Shown here: piece by piece, positions 1-10,492 of the stretch | Position numbering within the stretch: position 1 is the stretch's first letter | Layout of the letters: each line of letters starts with the position of its first letter | NCBI GenBank assembly: GCA_003290165.1 | Contig: QNQO01008280.1 | Span: 1-64,000, forward strand | Length of the DNA stretch: 64,000 bases | From: Berberis thunbergii | Lineage: Eukaryota > Streptophyta > Magnoliopsida > Ranunculales > Berberidaceae | Direction: 5' to 3' | Program-made: the position numbers and the translations under genes | The notes under the pieces: generated by a model | Told to the model about the DNA's origin: nothing | Database searches by the model: none | The model's input: only the letters and a program-made list of their open reading frames with translations

Positions 1-1
1 A

Positions 2-436
2 TGGTTCCATCTGGATGTTGTTGAGAAAGAGTTGTCCCACCGAAAGGTTGAACGTGACGAGGCCATTCGTTCTGCTAAGGAATGTTCTGCCAGTCTTAAG
101 GCTTCTGTTATTTGAATCGCTCAGCTGAATTCCAAGTTTTTCGAGACCAAGTTTGCGGTATCTGTTAGACTTGTGGTTGTTGACAGAGTATTAGCGTCAA
201 CCCGAGCCGAGCTGTCATCAAAGGCTGAAGGCGGCAGAGTGGTCGATGGTCACCACAATTTCTTGGGTTTCTTGGAGACGCACGGTTTAGACATGTGCGA
301 ATATCCTTGCTTTGCTGAGCAAGAATTCAATGATGTCGAGGAAGTCATTCCGGATTCACTGGGTGATCATGTTGTCGGAGAACCTTCTAAGCCCATACCG
401 CCTAAGGATGCTACTAATGTCGATGTTATTTCTTAA
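2..436 (+). pseudogene. Antisense extra ORF of a Tat-type Ty3 element (partial)
   Basis: One reading frame runs from the window edge to a TAA at 436 and is broken by a single TGA near 116. The translated part is rich in charged residues with heptad-like spacing (E-K-E-L, K-V-E-R-D-E, then A-E-L-S-S-K), so a coiled coil is likely, and it ends in an acidic, Pro-containing tail. It converges on the minus-strand pol frame that ends at 865, so it lies 3' of integrase and antisense to pol. That position is known for extra ORFs in Tat-lineage elements such as Grande and Retand. The upstream part lies outside the window. The role of such ORFs is unknown. Calling it part of the same element is inference from position; it could also be a separate insertion. 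Confidence 0.5.
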
Positions 437-864
437 TTATTTTTTGTAATCTCCCTTTTTAGAAGATCAATGGAAATTTTATATTTCACATTTGTTGTGT
501 CCAGTATGTCTAGCTTATCAACTTTTATTTATGACATTCTTTGCAGATTTTTTACTTGTTCGTCTAGATTTTCACGAATGGCTTCGATTTTCGACATTTT
601 AGTCGTGGAGAAGCTCTTTTGACGAAATTACAATGTCGTACATTACATCAATGGAAAAAGTCTCGCTCTTAGGTCCTGGTATTTATTACTTCGTGATTGA
701 TCAGGCCAGAAGTTTTTGTTTTTATGTCCGACTCGTTCATCCGACATATATTTGTTTTTGCTCGATACTTTAGCCGTGCTGAGTATTTTCACGAGTTGGA
801 TTTTTAATCTAACTTCCTTGTCCTGATTGAATTCTTGTCGTTTTGAATTTTTGAGTAAAAGATT
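437..864. other. Non-coding gap between the antisense ORF and pol
   Basis: T-rich sequence between two convergent reading frames. I see no coding frame, LTR terminus or polypurine tract that I can support. It is probably the 3' non-coding part of the Ty3 element. Confidence 0.4.
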
Positions 865-1990
865 TTATTGATAATATCTTTTCAAGTGCAATACATTCCA
901 TCACCGAGGTAACATTTCGCCCTCTTTGTTCTCCAACCAGTATGTTCCTAGTCTATTGAATTTTATTACTGGGTGTGGTCCCTCTCAGTTTGGGTTTAGC
1001 TTGCTTGCACCAGCTTCCTTTGTGTTAAGTTGGACTTTTCATAGCACCCAGTCTCCAATGTTAAAAGTGTGGATTCGCACCTTCTAATTGTAGTATCCGG
1101 CCATACGTTGTTAATAGCAGGCTGCTGTTTTCATGGAGATTGTTTCTCGCTTCTCTTCGAGGAGGTCCATTATGACTCTCAGTGCTATGATGTTGTCCTC
1201 AAAACAAAAACTCTTCGATTCGAAACATTGGCAATTCGATCTCCACAGGTATCATTGCTTCAGACCCGTACGTGAGGGCAAATGAAAAGGTGTTTCTCCT
1301 GTTAAAGTTTGATTTGTTGTTCTGGGTTGTATGCCCAAAAGACGCTGGGTAACTCGGATGTCCACAATCCTTTTGTTGCCTTGAGTCTTCTTTTGATTGC
1401 TTCCAAGATTGTACTGTTGGTGACCTCGGCTTGTCCGTTTGCTAGATATTCAGGTTTTTGCATAGCTCCTTAACTTTCTTGTATTTGTCTTCGAATTGCT
1501 TCCCAGTTTCTGTGACAATTGCCCTTGGGATCCCGAATCTGCATATAATGTCTCTCCAAAGAAACTTCTCGACTTGGGCTTCTCCTATCTTTGTGAGGGG
1601 ATCTACTTCTAACCACTTGGTGAAGTAATCTACTGCTATGAGGAGAACCTACTTCTTGTCATATGCTGGGAGTGGTCCTACGATGTCCATTCCTCATTGC
1701 GTTAATGGCCAAGGGCTACTCATAGGGATCAGGTTATGTCCCAACATGTGAGTGTACGGGGCAAAACTTTGGCATTTGTCACACTTGCGAATGAGCTTTT
1801 GAGCATCTGCTTGCATCGTTGGCAAGCAATAACCCAGTGTGAGAGCTTTATGGACCAACGTTCTTCCCCCTGGATGATTTTCGCATGTGCCATGGTGGAT
1901 TTCTTGCAGAACGTATTCAACATATTCTAGTAAAAAGCAACTTAGCAAACGAGCTCGTGGCAGACCATCTGTAAAGTTGTCATTGATCAT
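865..1990 (-). pseudogene. Integrase of the Ty3 element (broken)
   Basis: The minus strand of 1694-1990 carries an H2C2 zinc finger: HHGTCENHPGG followed about 30 residues later by CDKCQ. Downstream come GMDIVGPLPAYD and a catalytic-core stretch where the usual TDNG motif is replaced by TETG, then a C-terminal EGPHPVIKFN-type segment related to the GPY/F module. The pol frame ends at a TAA at 865-867. Several stops and shifts separate these blocks, and a catalytic-core residue is altered, so it cannot be active. Confidence 0.75.
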
Positions 1991-2011
1991 TGTGTATCTT
2001 GTTTGCCGATT

Positions 2012-2996
2012 TCATAATGTTTTGGCTTCCATCTTATCTGCTGGGAGTTCTCTATTTGATATACGCCTAGAATGGAGTGTTCCAGTTGTTTTCTTGATTT
2101 GCGGCGCATGCTTCTCCACTTGGTTTTCAAGTATGGAGCTTCCTTGTGTCATGACGAGTGGGTTATCATTGTCCTTAGTTGTCGATGACTCATTTGCTAG
2201 TTCGTCGACTTTTTTGTTTTTCTCCCATTGCGCACCACTCACCACTGAATGGTAGCATTCCGGAAGCCTTCTACCAGCTCTGTGGTTTTCTGGTGATAAG
2301 TTTTTATTCGAGTATTTTTGACTTGGATTCGTTGTTTAGTTAATTGACCCCCAGTTTTGTAATCAGTAAAAACACTAATGTCTTTTATTCTTAAGTGTCC
2401 CGCTAACTGTAGCCTCTCTATCACAACTTCGTACTCTGCTTTGTTGTTGGAGGCTTTAAAGTTGAATTTTATCTGCTTTCTCCAATGCGACGTCTTTCGA
2501 ATTGTACAGGACTAGTCCAGTTCCACTTCCTGTTGGTTGTTTGCTTCTTGTGAACTCGACGATGAAATCTGCTAGTGCCTAAGCTTTGATAGCGGTTCTG
2601 GGAGCATAGCTGATGTCAAATTGTCTGAGTTCTATCGCCCACTTCACCATTCTCTTCGATAGATTTGGTTTGTGCAATACCGACCGAAGCAGTTGTTAGG
2701 TCATAACTGTGATTGGATGAGCTTGGAAATATGGTCACAATTTTCTTGATGACACGATCAGGGTGAGTGCTAATTTCTCTAGGGTCGGATAATTGATTTC
2801 CGCATCCATAAGTGTTTTGTTGATGTAGTACACTGGTTTTTGCGCGCCTTTTTCTTCCCGTATCAACGCCAAATTTACCGCGTGATCGGACACAGATAGA
2901 TATAGATACAGTGTTTCTCCCGTGTTCAGCTTCGTAGTAGCTTTGTGCTTCCCATGTACGTCTTGAGGCTTTGAAAAGCTTCATCGCATTCAGCAT
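2012..2996 (-). pseudogene. RNase H of the Ty3 element (broken)
   Basis: The 2239-2424 segment on the minus strand reads IKDISVFTDYKTGG...YHQKTTELVEGF, the C-terminal half of a Ty3 RNase H, and 2012-2245 continues with an N-K-K-V-D-E-L-A-N-E block typical of its end. The 2616-2996 stretch upstream is the degraded connection between RT and RNase H. It is split over frames and not functional. Confidence 0.65.
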
Positions 2997-3039
2997 TCAC
3001 TCGAATGTCTTGTTATCCTTCAAAATTTTGAGGAAAGGC

Positions 3040-3790
3040 AGACATTTGTCCGATGGTCAAGAGATGAACCTGTTCAGAGCTGTTATTCTCCCATTAAGAC
3101 TTTGGACACCTTTTATGTTTGTTGGTGACTGCATGTTGAGAATCACTTGTATCTGCTTTGGATCATCCTCAATTCCTATTTGGTTGACCATGTACCGAGG
3201 AACTTCCCTGACTCCATTCCAAAGGTTCACTTTTTTGGGTTCAGTTTCATCTTATACTTTCCCAGTTGGAAAAAACATGTTCAAGATTTGTGACATGGTC
3301 TACTTGATGTGAGCTTTTGACATGCATATTGTGGATGTAAACTTTAATCGTTTTGCCGATTTGATCTTTGAACATTCTGTTCACTAGCCGATGGTATGTC
3401 GCTTCCGCGTTCTTTAATCCGAAGGGCATTACTCGATAACATTATGTACCCCTTTCCATTATGAATGATGTTTTTTCTTGGTCAGAATGGTGCATCTGTA
3501 TCTGATTATACCCGGAGTATGCATCATGAAGTTCAACATTTTGTGTCCGGCAATTGCATGAACTATTTGATCTATTCGTGGAAGTAAGAAACTATCTTTA
3601 GGGCAGGCCTTATTTAGATCCGTGTAGTCCACACATACCCTCCATTTGTCATTCTTCTTTTTTACTAGCACCATGTTCGCCAACCAATCCGGGTAGTAAG
3701 CTTCTCTTATCATCTCTGCATTGAGTAGTCGGTGCACTTCCTCATTTATTGCCTGATTACGTTCCGGGGCCACCATCCTTTTTTTTGTCG
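3040..3790 (-). pseudogene. Reverse transcriptase of the Ty3 element (broken)
   Basis: The N-terminal RT block lies at 3459-3776 with KKKNDKWRVCVDYTDLNKACPKD, shown here only as the markers RVCVDYTDLN and ACPKDSF, followed by LPRIDQIVHA. The 3247-3429 block starts MPFGLKNAEATY and holds the catalytic box as VYIHNM, where plant Ty3 elements usually have two adjacent aspartates (Y-x-D-D). The metal-binding aspartates are therefore lost and a frameshift separates the two blocks. Confidence 0.75.
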
Positions 3791-4213
3791 AACCGGTTTT
3801 TTGCTGGGTTTGCTTGCAGTTTGTGAGAGATGATGAATGGGTCTATCCCTCCCATGTCCTTCATTGACTATGTAAAAACATTTTGGTTATTTTTCAGTTG
3901 CTGGATCAGTTCATTGGCGAGTTCGGGATGAATCTTTGTGCCAATTGGACTGTTTTCTCTACTTCACTATCTAGGTAGACTATGATCATTTCTTCTTTCG
4001 GTTGTCCGGTGTTAGGTCAATTTCATGGGCTAATTGGAGTCGTATGGTCGTCCGGAAAGACTGAACTCTTCTTACCAAGTTGTTGTGAAGGCTCATCCGG
4101 TCATTGTAGTAGTAATTGATATTTATGGGGAATCTTTATCACTACAAAATGGCACTCACGGGCTGCTGGTTGATCTCCTTTGATTCTTCTGATACCATTG
4201 TCAGTATGATACT

Positions 4214-4453
4214 TTAAGCATGTGTACATAGTTGAGGAGACTGCGTACATTTTGTGTACCCAGGTATTCCGATTAGCATGTTGTACGCAGCAGGAGCATC
4301 AACAACAAATAAGTCTGTCAATAATACTCGTTGCTTTCCTAGTTCTCCTATTTCAACCGGTAGTTGAATCATATCCAGCTGACAACACTGTTCCCCGCTG
4401 AAACCCACCATAGATTGATCGCTAGGTGAAAACATCTCATTGGTGAACCGCAT
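4214..4453 (-). pseudogene. Protease-region fragment of the Ty3 element
   Basis: The minus strand reads VVDAPAAYNMLIGIPGYTK, matching the segment after the catalytic site in plant Ty3 proteases, where AYN-x-I-x-G-R-x-W-L is usual. The catalytic D-S/T-G itself was not found in an open frame. It is the most upstream coding piece of the element still visible before truncation. Confidence 0.6.
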
Positions 4454-4683
4454 CCTTCAGAAAGTTGTCAGGTACATGAGGTTGGTTGAGCTGCCAGTGT
4501 CAACCAACACCCTTTTGATTTTCCATTTAGTTATCATGACCGAGATCATCAAAGCATCATTGTGCGAAAAATTAACCATGTCTGCATCTTCGTTTGAGAA
4601 GTCAGAGTCCTTTACATCATTTAGTTATCATGTCTAATTGTTTATGAAGGTTTTGGTTTTGGTTTTATGTTTTCGTGGCCGCC

Positions 4684-4890
4684 ACTTTCAGCGTGGCCGC
4701 CAAATTACCAACCCTAGACTTGTAGCCCTCGTTGCGTGGGTGTCGATAGTTTAGAAGATGAGAGCTTAGTAAGTCTCGAACTTATTCTGACAGCTCGCCA
4801 TGAGACCACTACTTTTCAGCGTGGCCGCCAAATCACCAACCCTGGACTTCTAGCCCTCATTACACGGGTGTAGATAGTCTAGAAGGTGGG
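4684..4890. repeat. Tandem duplication, period about 128 bp
   Basis: A block starting with cagcgtggccgccaaat and ending in tagtctagaaggtg-like sequence occurs twice, at about 4684-4768 and 4811-4896, with point differences. It sits exactly where Ty3 sequence gives way to the aminotransferase relic. Confidence 0.7.
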
Positions 4891-5769
4891 AACTTGGTTG
4901 GCGCCTTGGTTGGATTGCAGTCAATGACCCCAGTGTTATCCTAAAAAGAAACTGAGGTTTGTTTACGATGTCTCTTTATGCTCCCACAGTCCCACTAGTC
5001 AACTTCTTTTAGTGCTTGTGACTTTATATGCCAATTTCATTATGTTCCTTCTATCAGATAGTCGACAACGTTGTGGGCTACCTCAATATATCAACTGACC
5101 CTGCAACTTTCAGTCAGGTATTTATCTACATATGTTTGATTTTCTCTTAAGAAAAAACAGAAAAAAGCGAAGAATGTTTGTTATTTGCTCTAATGGACAA
5201 AACCGTATTAACAACGTTTTTATATATTTAGGGGGCTATTCCAAAAATCCTTCAAGAGACTACAGAGGACTTCTTTGACAAAACCAGGAGTGTTCTGAGG
5301 GAATCTGCCGAAATTTGCTATGATGAAATCAGTGAGATTGATTGTATTCATTGTCCACATAAACCAGAGGGATCAATGTTTGTAATGGTAATAAACCCGA
5401 TACATCTGTACTTGTATGCGGTTGTGAATGACTGGGTTGTCAACATAATCATCCTTATATTTACCATTCAGGTAAAGCTCGATATGTCTCTTCTAGATGG
5501 CAATGTAGATGACATAGACTTCTGCATGAAATTAGCCCAAGAGGAGTCCGTAATTGTTCTGCCAGGTAGGATTGAAAATGATACATCTGTTTTCCTTTCA
5601 CTTTCGTGTGTTCAACGCTTTAACAAATATGATTTATTTTTTCTCATGTAGGAATTGGAGTGGGGCTCAAAAATTGGCTCCGCATTACTTTGCTATTGAG
5701 CCGTATCGTCTGCAGGATGGTCTAGGGAGGATAAAAGCATTCTGCCATAGGCACGTGAAGAAACGATAA
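4881..5769 (+). pseudogene. TAT: Tyrosine/nicotianamine aminotransferase-type gene, 3' exon relic
   Basis: Five exon-like blocks can be joined with normal GT-AG boundaries: about 4881-4956, 5058-5117, 5232-5387, 5472-5565 and 5652-5769. They encode pieces matching the C-terminal part of plant tyrosine aminotransferase-like enzymes (PLP fold type I): GWRLGWIAVNDP, NVVGYLNISTDPATFSQ, a GAIPKILQET block, then LKNWLRI and a C-terminal GLGRIKAF. Two frame breaks are visible: an extra A in the A-run at about 4942-4947, and a missing T near 5686 between the WLRIT and AIEP blocks, which leaves the end in another frame. The N-terminal two thirds, including the PLP lysine, are absent; upstream is truncated Ty3 sequence. 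Tyrosine aminotransferases move an amino group from tyrosine to 2-oxoglutarate; this copy cannot make an enzyme. Assignment to TAT rather than another close member is uncertain. Confidence 0.8.
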
Positions 5770-6498
5770 GTTTCATTTGTTGCAAGAAGGGGCATTCAAC
5801 AAGATGTTGAATCTCATGTTTCTCTGATATTGTTAACGCAGTTGTAGAAATGTTGGCCTATATATTCTGCCTCTGATACTGATAACCAGCTATTGTAACT
5901 ATACAAACTGTGGCATGATACCAAATGTATTTAAGGCTTACAAAATTCTGTCCACGCGTTCAACATTTCTGTTTACTTCTGTTGCCAACACATCAATCAA
6001 GCAAAAATGTAGTGGAATTCCAATTGTTTTTATTGGGAATTTGAAAAAAATTTATATTTACTTTCATTTAATTGTGACAATTTGGGTAAAAACATAGTGA
6101 AAAAAAATGTTTGAATGGAGTAAAAGGTTCTGAAAGGCTCGTTCGTGTAGTATAAGAATGCAACAATACCAGATGACTGAGTGAAGTAAAATGTATTACT
6201 GTATTACTGACTGAGTCAGCCTCATAGTAATTGCAAGTAATAACAAAAGCAAATACAAATGTGAGCAACAAAATCGAAAGGTCCGCCTAAGCATGTTTTG
6301 CTTTATGTCCTTTACATGCAAAAACAATTACTTAATCAAAAGATTAGAACAACCAATCAGGACAAACTGCAACCAATAGATTCCCACATTAAACAGATCT
6401 TCAGTTTGTTCTTAGCACCTCTTTATATTCCCTTAATCACTTAGGATTTTCTCTGTGTTTCACTTCTTGTCAATTGGTTACACATATTCTTCTCTGCC
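5770..6498 (+). promoter_or_regulatory. Intergenic stretch and likely promoter of the class IV aminotransferase
   Basis: AT-rich sequence with no supported coding frame. A TATA-like ctctttatattccc at about 6419-6432 lies 67-80 bases before the first ATG of the next gene. This is a suggestion from position only. Confidence 0.35.
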
Positions 6499-8766
6499 AT
6501 GGAAAGCTGCAGCTCCTCTTCTGACCTGAAAACAGGCATTTTTTTCTCCTCCAATTGAACTTTGTATTTAAGCTTTGAGATTGTTTATTGGTTTAATATG
6601 ATTATATTTATTTCTTGTGTTGAAGAAATGGTGAATGAAACTGAAATTGAGAGTGGGAAGGTCGACGTTCCAGTTCCAGTTCCAGTTTACTCTTCAACTG
6701 AGGTGAATCCTTGTTATCAAAAAATTTCTTTTACACTGAATTATATATTCATAGTTATGGTTCTGAAAGTGATGAACCCTTTAAAATTGGTTGTGGAATA
6801 TTTTTCATTAATTGTACTCCAATTCAATTACATGTTTTGTGGGTGGTCCTAAAATCCAGGATGAAACACGTTTCGACAAGCTTAAAGTTTATTGATTATC
6901 TGAGTTAATGCACGTGAATCCATCTTCATTCAAAATTATCATGATGATGTACGTATTAATCAAAAGCATGAAATGTGTTGTGTTGTCGAGTTACCCAAGA
7001 GAGGACAGCTCAAGAGCATTGCCATGGTCCCTTTACAAAGATTATGAGAGTAAAACACATTCATAGTGTTTCAGTAGTTACGTAAAGCACAACTTCCTAA
7101 TGTCACAGTAGCAAAGATGTTTCATCTATACACCAAGTGGGAAACCCAAACATGAATACCAATTGAGTGATCTTAAAGGAAATCGACATTTTGAGACCAT
7201 GACAGCATTTTATAGTTTGGTTAATCAAATGATAAAATCGCCTTATTTGAACTAAAGAGTCTTCTGACCTGAATCTTTGAGATGTATAACATGATCATAT
7301 TCAAGTAAATCCTTATCTGGCATATTCTGGCCTTACCAGTTTAACTTTTCAGCAAAATTTATGTCAGCTGATCTTGCAATACTCTGTAATAAATTTTCCC
7401 TATTTCAGTTGCTGGGGATGTTGAAAGAAAAGTTGAATACCGGAAAGAAGCAACCATACCCCGCAATGTATTCAAGTTTCTTTGGAGGAATCACTCTTGA
7501 TCCAGAGATAATGGTCATTCCAATCGATGATCATATGGTTCATCGAGGACATGGTGTTTTTGACACCGCTATGCTTCTAGATGGGTAAGCTATGTTTCCA
7601 TTTAATAAATTTCTGCATTTGCGTACTAAGCCCAAATAATCAGATACGAGCGACAATTCATCTGAAGTCCCTTGTGTGATAGTGTATAGAATCAGCGACA
7701 GAGAATTCACATTTAGCAAATTTAATAACTAAACAGGATCAATAAGCTCAAACACTCATCCAAGGTCTTCACATGTTCATTACATTTGGATGTTAAGTTA
7801 TTGATCTAATATAATTGTCATGCAGGCACTTATATGAGCTAGATACCCATTTAGACCGCTTTCTCAGATCAGCAACAAAAGCGAAAATTTCATCTCCATT
7901 CCCACAGTCGACTCTAAGGAGCATTCTAATCCAGATGACAGCAGCATCAAAATGCAAAAAAGGATCTATTAGGTATTGGCTGAGTTCAGGACCTGGTGAT
8001 TTCTTGCTATCTCCTTCAGGTTGTCCAACTCCTGCATTCTATGCAGTAGTTATCGCAGATGACTATTCTCAACGCACACAAGGGGTGAAAGCCATTACAT
8101 CCACAATACCCATGAAGTCACCATTGTTTGCCACAATGAAGAATGTGAATTACCTTCCAAACGTCCTTGCAGTTATGGAGGCTGAGGAGAAGGGAGCCTT
8201 CGCTTCTATCTGGGTTGATGACAAAGGATACATTGCAGAGGGCCCAAACGTCAATGTAGCTTTTATTACTAAGGATAAGGAGCTTATTCTTCCTGCTTTT
8301 GATAAAATCCTCGGTGGATGCACTGCGAAGAGACTTCTCCAATTGGCACCCAAGTTGGTCGAACAAGGCAGTCTAAAAAGTGCAAGCACTGCCAATCTCA
8401 TGTTGGAACAAGCAAAAACTGCAACTGAAATGATGTATGTAGGAAGCGGGCTTCCAATACTACCAATCATCAGTTGGGATGAACAACCCATTGGAGACGG
8501 TAATCCTTCATCACCAATAAGCTTTATTTAGCTGAATCGTGTATATTAGCGTTGTTTATATTCATGTCATTTAGTCAAGTGTCACTGAATTATTGCCATT
8601 CAAGATAACATTGATTCATGTTATTCTTGTTAAAGGCCTGATATTCATGAATGTTTTTGTATCAGGAAAAGTGGGAGAGTTGACACTGGCATTGTCGAAT
8701 CTGCTATGGGATGATATGGTAGCAGGCCCTGAAACGCAGAGGCTACGTGTTCCATACGTTGAATGA
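6499..8766 (+). CDS. PLP-dependent class IV aminotransferase (BCAT-like / D-amino-acid-transaminase-like)
   Basis: Exons: 6499-6535 (tentative), 6626-6702, 7409-7584, 7826-8499, 8666-8766. The product has 354 residues with the first exon, or 341 if translation starts at the ATG at 6628. Introns 2-4 are GT-AG; the tentative first intron would be GC-AG (90 nt) and keeps the frame. Numbered from the 6628 start, it shows the fold-type IV motifs HRGHGVFDT (70-78), the likely PLP lysine K189 in ATMKNVNYLPN, and E222 in AEGPNVNVAF, which contacts the cofactor nitrogen in this fold. No stops or shifts. The sequence resembles Arabidopsis BCAT-like proteins At3g05190/At5g27410 more than chloroplast At5g57850. 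As I recall, those have an extra N-terminal P-loop domain of about 200 residues, absent here. Substrate is unknown: branched-chain or D-amino acids, or aminodeoxychorismate, are possible. No clear plastid transit peptide, so the cytosol is likely. Confidence 0.88.
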
Positions 8767-10383
8767 AGAAAATTAAAGTGGAAAGATTGGAGCCGCAGTT
8801 TCTTCAAACATGCTGATGTGCTTGCTTATTTGTCTATGAGAGTTCCTCAGCAGGAACTTCATAAATTACTTCCATTTTCTTCTGTTTCTGTTGATTTCCT
8901 ATGTTGGTAGCTGGACTGCTATGGACAGATATGAAAGAACTTTGGTGAATAATTAAGAAGTTGAAAGAACTTGTTTTTATGTCACACTTCATTAGCGATT
9001 TCACAATTCTCATGGTTGATTGATTCAGGTGATTCCTTTTACACGCTGGATATCGCAAAAATAGCTTTTAACTTTTATTTGCTCTATAGTTTTACATGAA
9101 CAGTAGTCAGGAACTCGCAACAACAGCACCCAGAAAGGAATGTTACAGTTTAAGATTTCATGAAGAATTTCTTACATCATATGATGTGCCATTAGATTAT
9201 AAATGTAACAGATAATTATATAGTTTAATTGATCAAAGAGCTTCTGACGTGAGCTAACAGGATAAGTAAGGTGAAGTAATACTGTTAAATTGACTCGAAA
9301 AGCTTAAGTTGCTCGAGATGGCAAGTGTATTACTAATATTGGAACAGCACTTGCAGGCAAATCCCTTAGATCTCGTATTTCCCATCAGAGCTAAATGATA
9401 GAACTATAACTAAATAAAATCAATTCCAATGACAGAAAAAATTAATTCCAGTGAAAAAGATGATGTTTTTTAGCTACTCGTACGTGGAAGAGAGGAAAAC
9501 ACACTGTTAACTTCTCTGGAGTATTTTAGATTTTTTCCAAATTTCTTAGGTTTTGTGTAGAGACTTCGTTTGAAAAGAAAATAAGATAAAAGGCAACCCA
9601 GGAGTCGAGATTTACATTAAACTTTCAGCAAGAGAACCCAGGTACTGCATTCCTAATCAAAGCTGTGTGAGGAACGCTAACAAACATATTTGAACTAAAA
9701 CCATAGAATTGGAGAAACTTATTGAGAACTTTAATGCATTCACATACTTAACATAATATCCCTATACCGCTATGATCCAACCTTTGAACGCATAAATGGT
9801 AGTTAACTTGCTATTCATTTTGGCACTAGAGGTTTTCCCAAAAGGGTTAGGTTTAATCATGACAGTACTAGGCCAACAACACTCACCTAGGATGTGAACC
9901 TAGCTGGTATGTGGTTGTCTTATACTCTGAAGTTGGTACCTTTCTTTTGTGTTTCTTGATCTCAAGTTCCACTGGCATAGTTCCCAAACTCTAGACTGGA
10001 TCACTAGATTCAACCCAACATAAATGCAAACAGGAAGCAAGCTTCATCAACAAACCAAAAAAATTAAAAAAATTAAAAGAACGATTAATTAAGCATTGTA
10101 TTGTCCAAGCATAGCATCATAGATGATCTTTATGGGAGGAAACATGAAGATAGTCAATGGTAGACCATTCAGTTCTTTAAGAATAAATACATTCTACCTC
10201 CTCTGATCAAGAGAGCAGACTACGAGAATCATCCAACTGATGCCCCAAAAGAAGCATCCAGGAAGGAAAATTGGGATCGGGTTCCCACAAGTATTTGAAT
10301 ATAACGGTTATGACCAGAATTCTCTCGCGGCCTCCATCACAGAATAGAGCATTTACCATATGTTTGGAGAGATCCTGATTGAA
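8767..10383. other. Convergent intergenic region, 3' ends of two genes
   Basis: It holds the 3' UTRs of the aminotransferase (+) and Di19 (-). No coding frame, tRNA or mobile-element end was recognised. Short frames here carry no known motif. Confidence 0.5.
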
Positions 10384-10492
10384 CTAGTCCCTGAACAGGG
10401 TGGAAAGAACCAGATCTTGCATGAAACCAGCTCTTACAGTAGCCTGTCTGATCTTCCGTTCCCGCTCTTCATGACTCAATGAAGAGTCGAAA
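10384..10492 (-). CDS. DI19: Di19 exon 5 (C-terminus)
   Basis: 109 nt after a ttgcag acceptor. It encodes FDSSLSHEERE and the conserved RQATVRAGFMQDLVLST end, with TAG at 10384-10386. Confidence 0.88.

Larger units (their letters stand above)
865..4640 (-). mobile_element. Ty3/gypsy retrotransposon, pol region, 5'-truncated and decayed
   Basis: Reading the minus strand from high to low coordinates gives the order protease, reverse transcriptase, RNase H, integrase, which is the Ty3 order. Gag and the 5' LTR are missing: beyond about 4640 the sequence turns into a short duplicated stretch and then exons of an aminotransferase gene. Frames are broken by many stops and shifts. Motif wording (MPFGLKNA in RT, ELVEGFRNATIQW at the end of RNase H, an H2C2 integrase finger) resembles the plant Tat/Athila side of the family. 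No LTR was located in the window, so the element cannot be dated from here. Confidence 0.85.
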
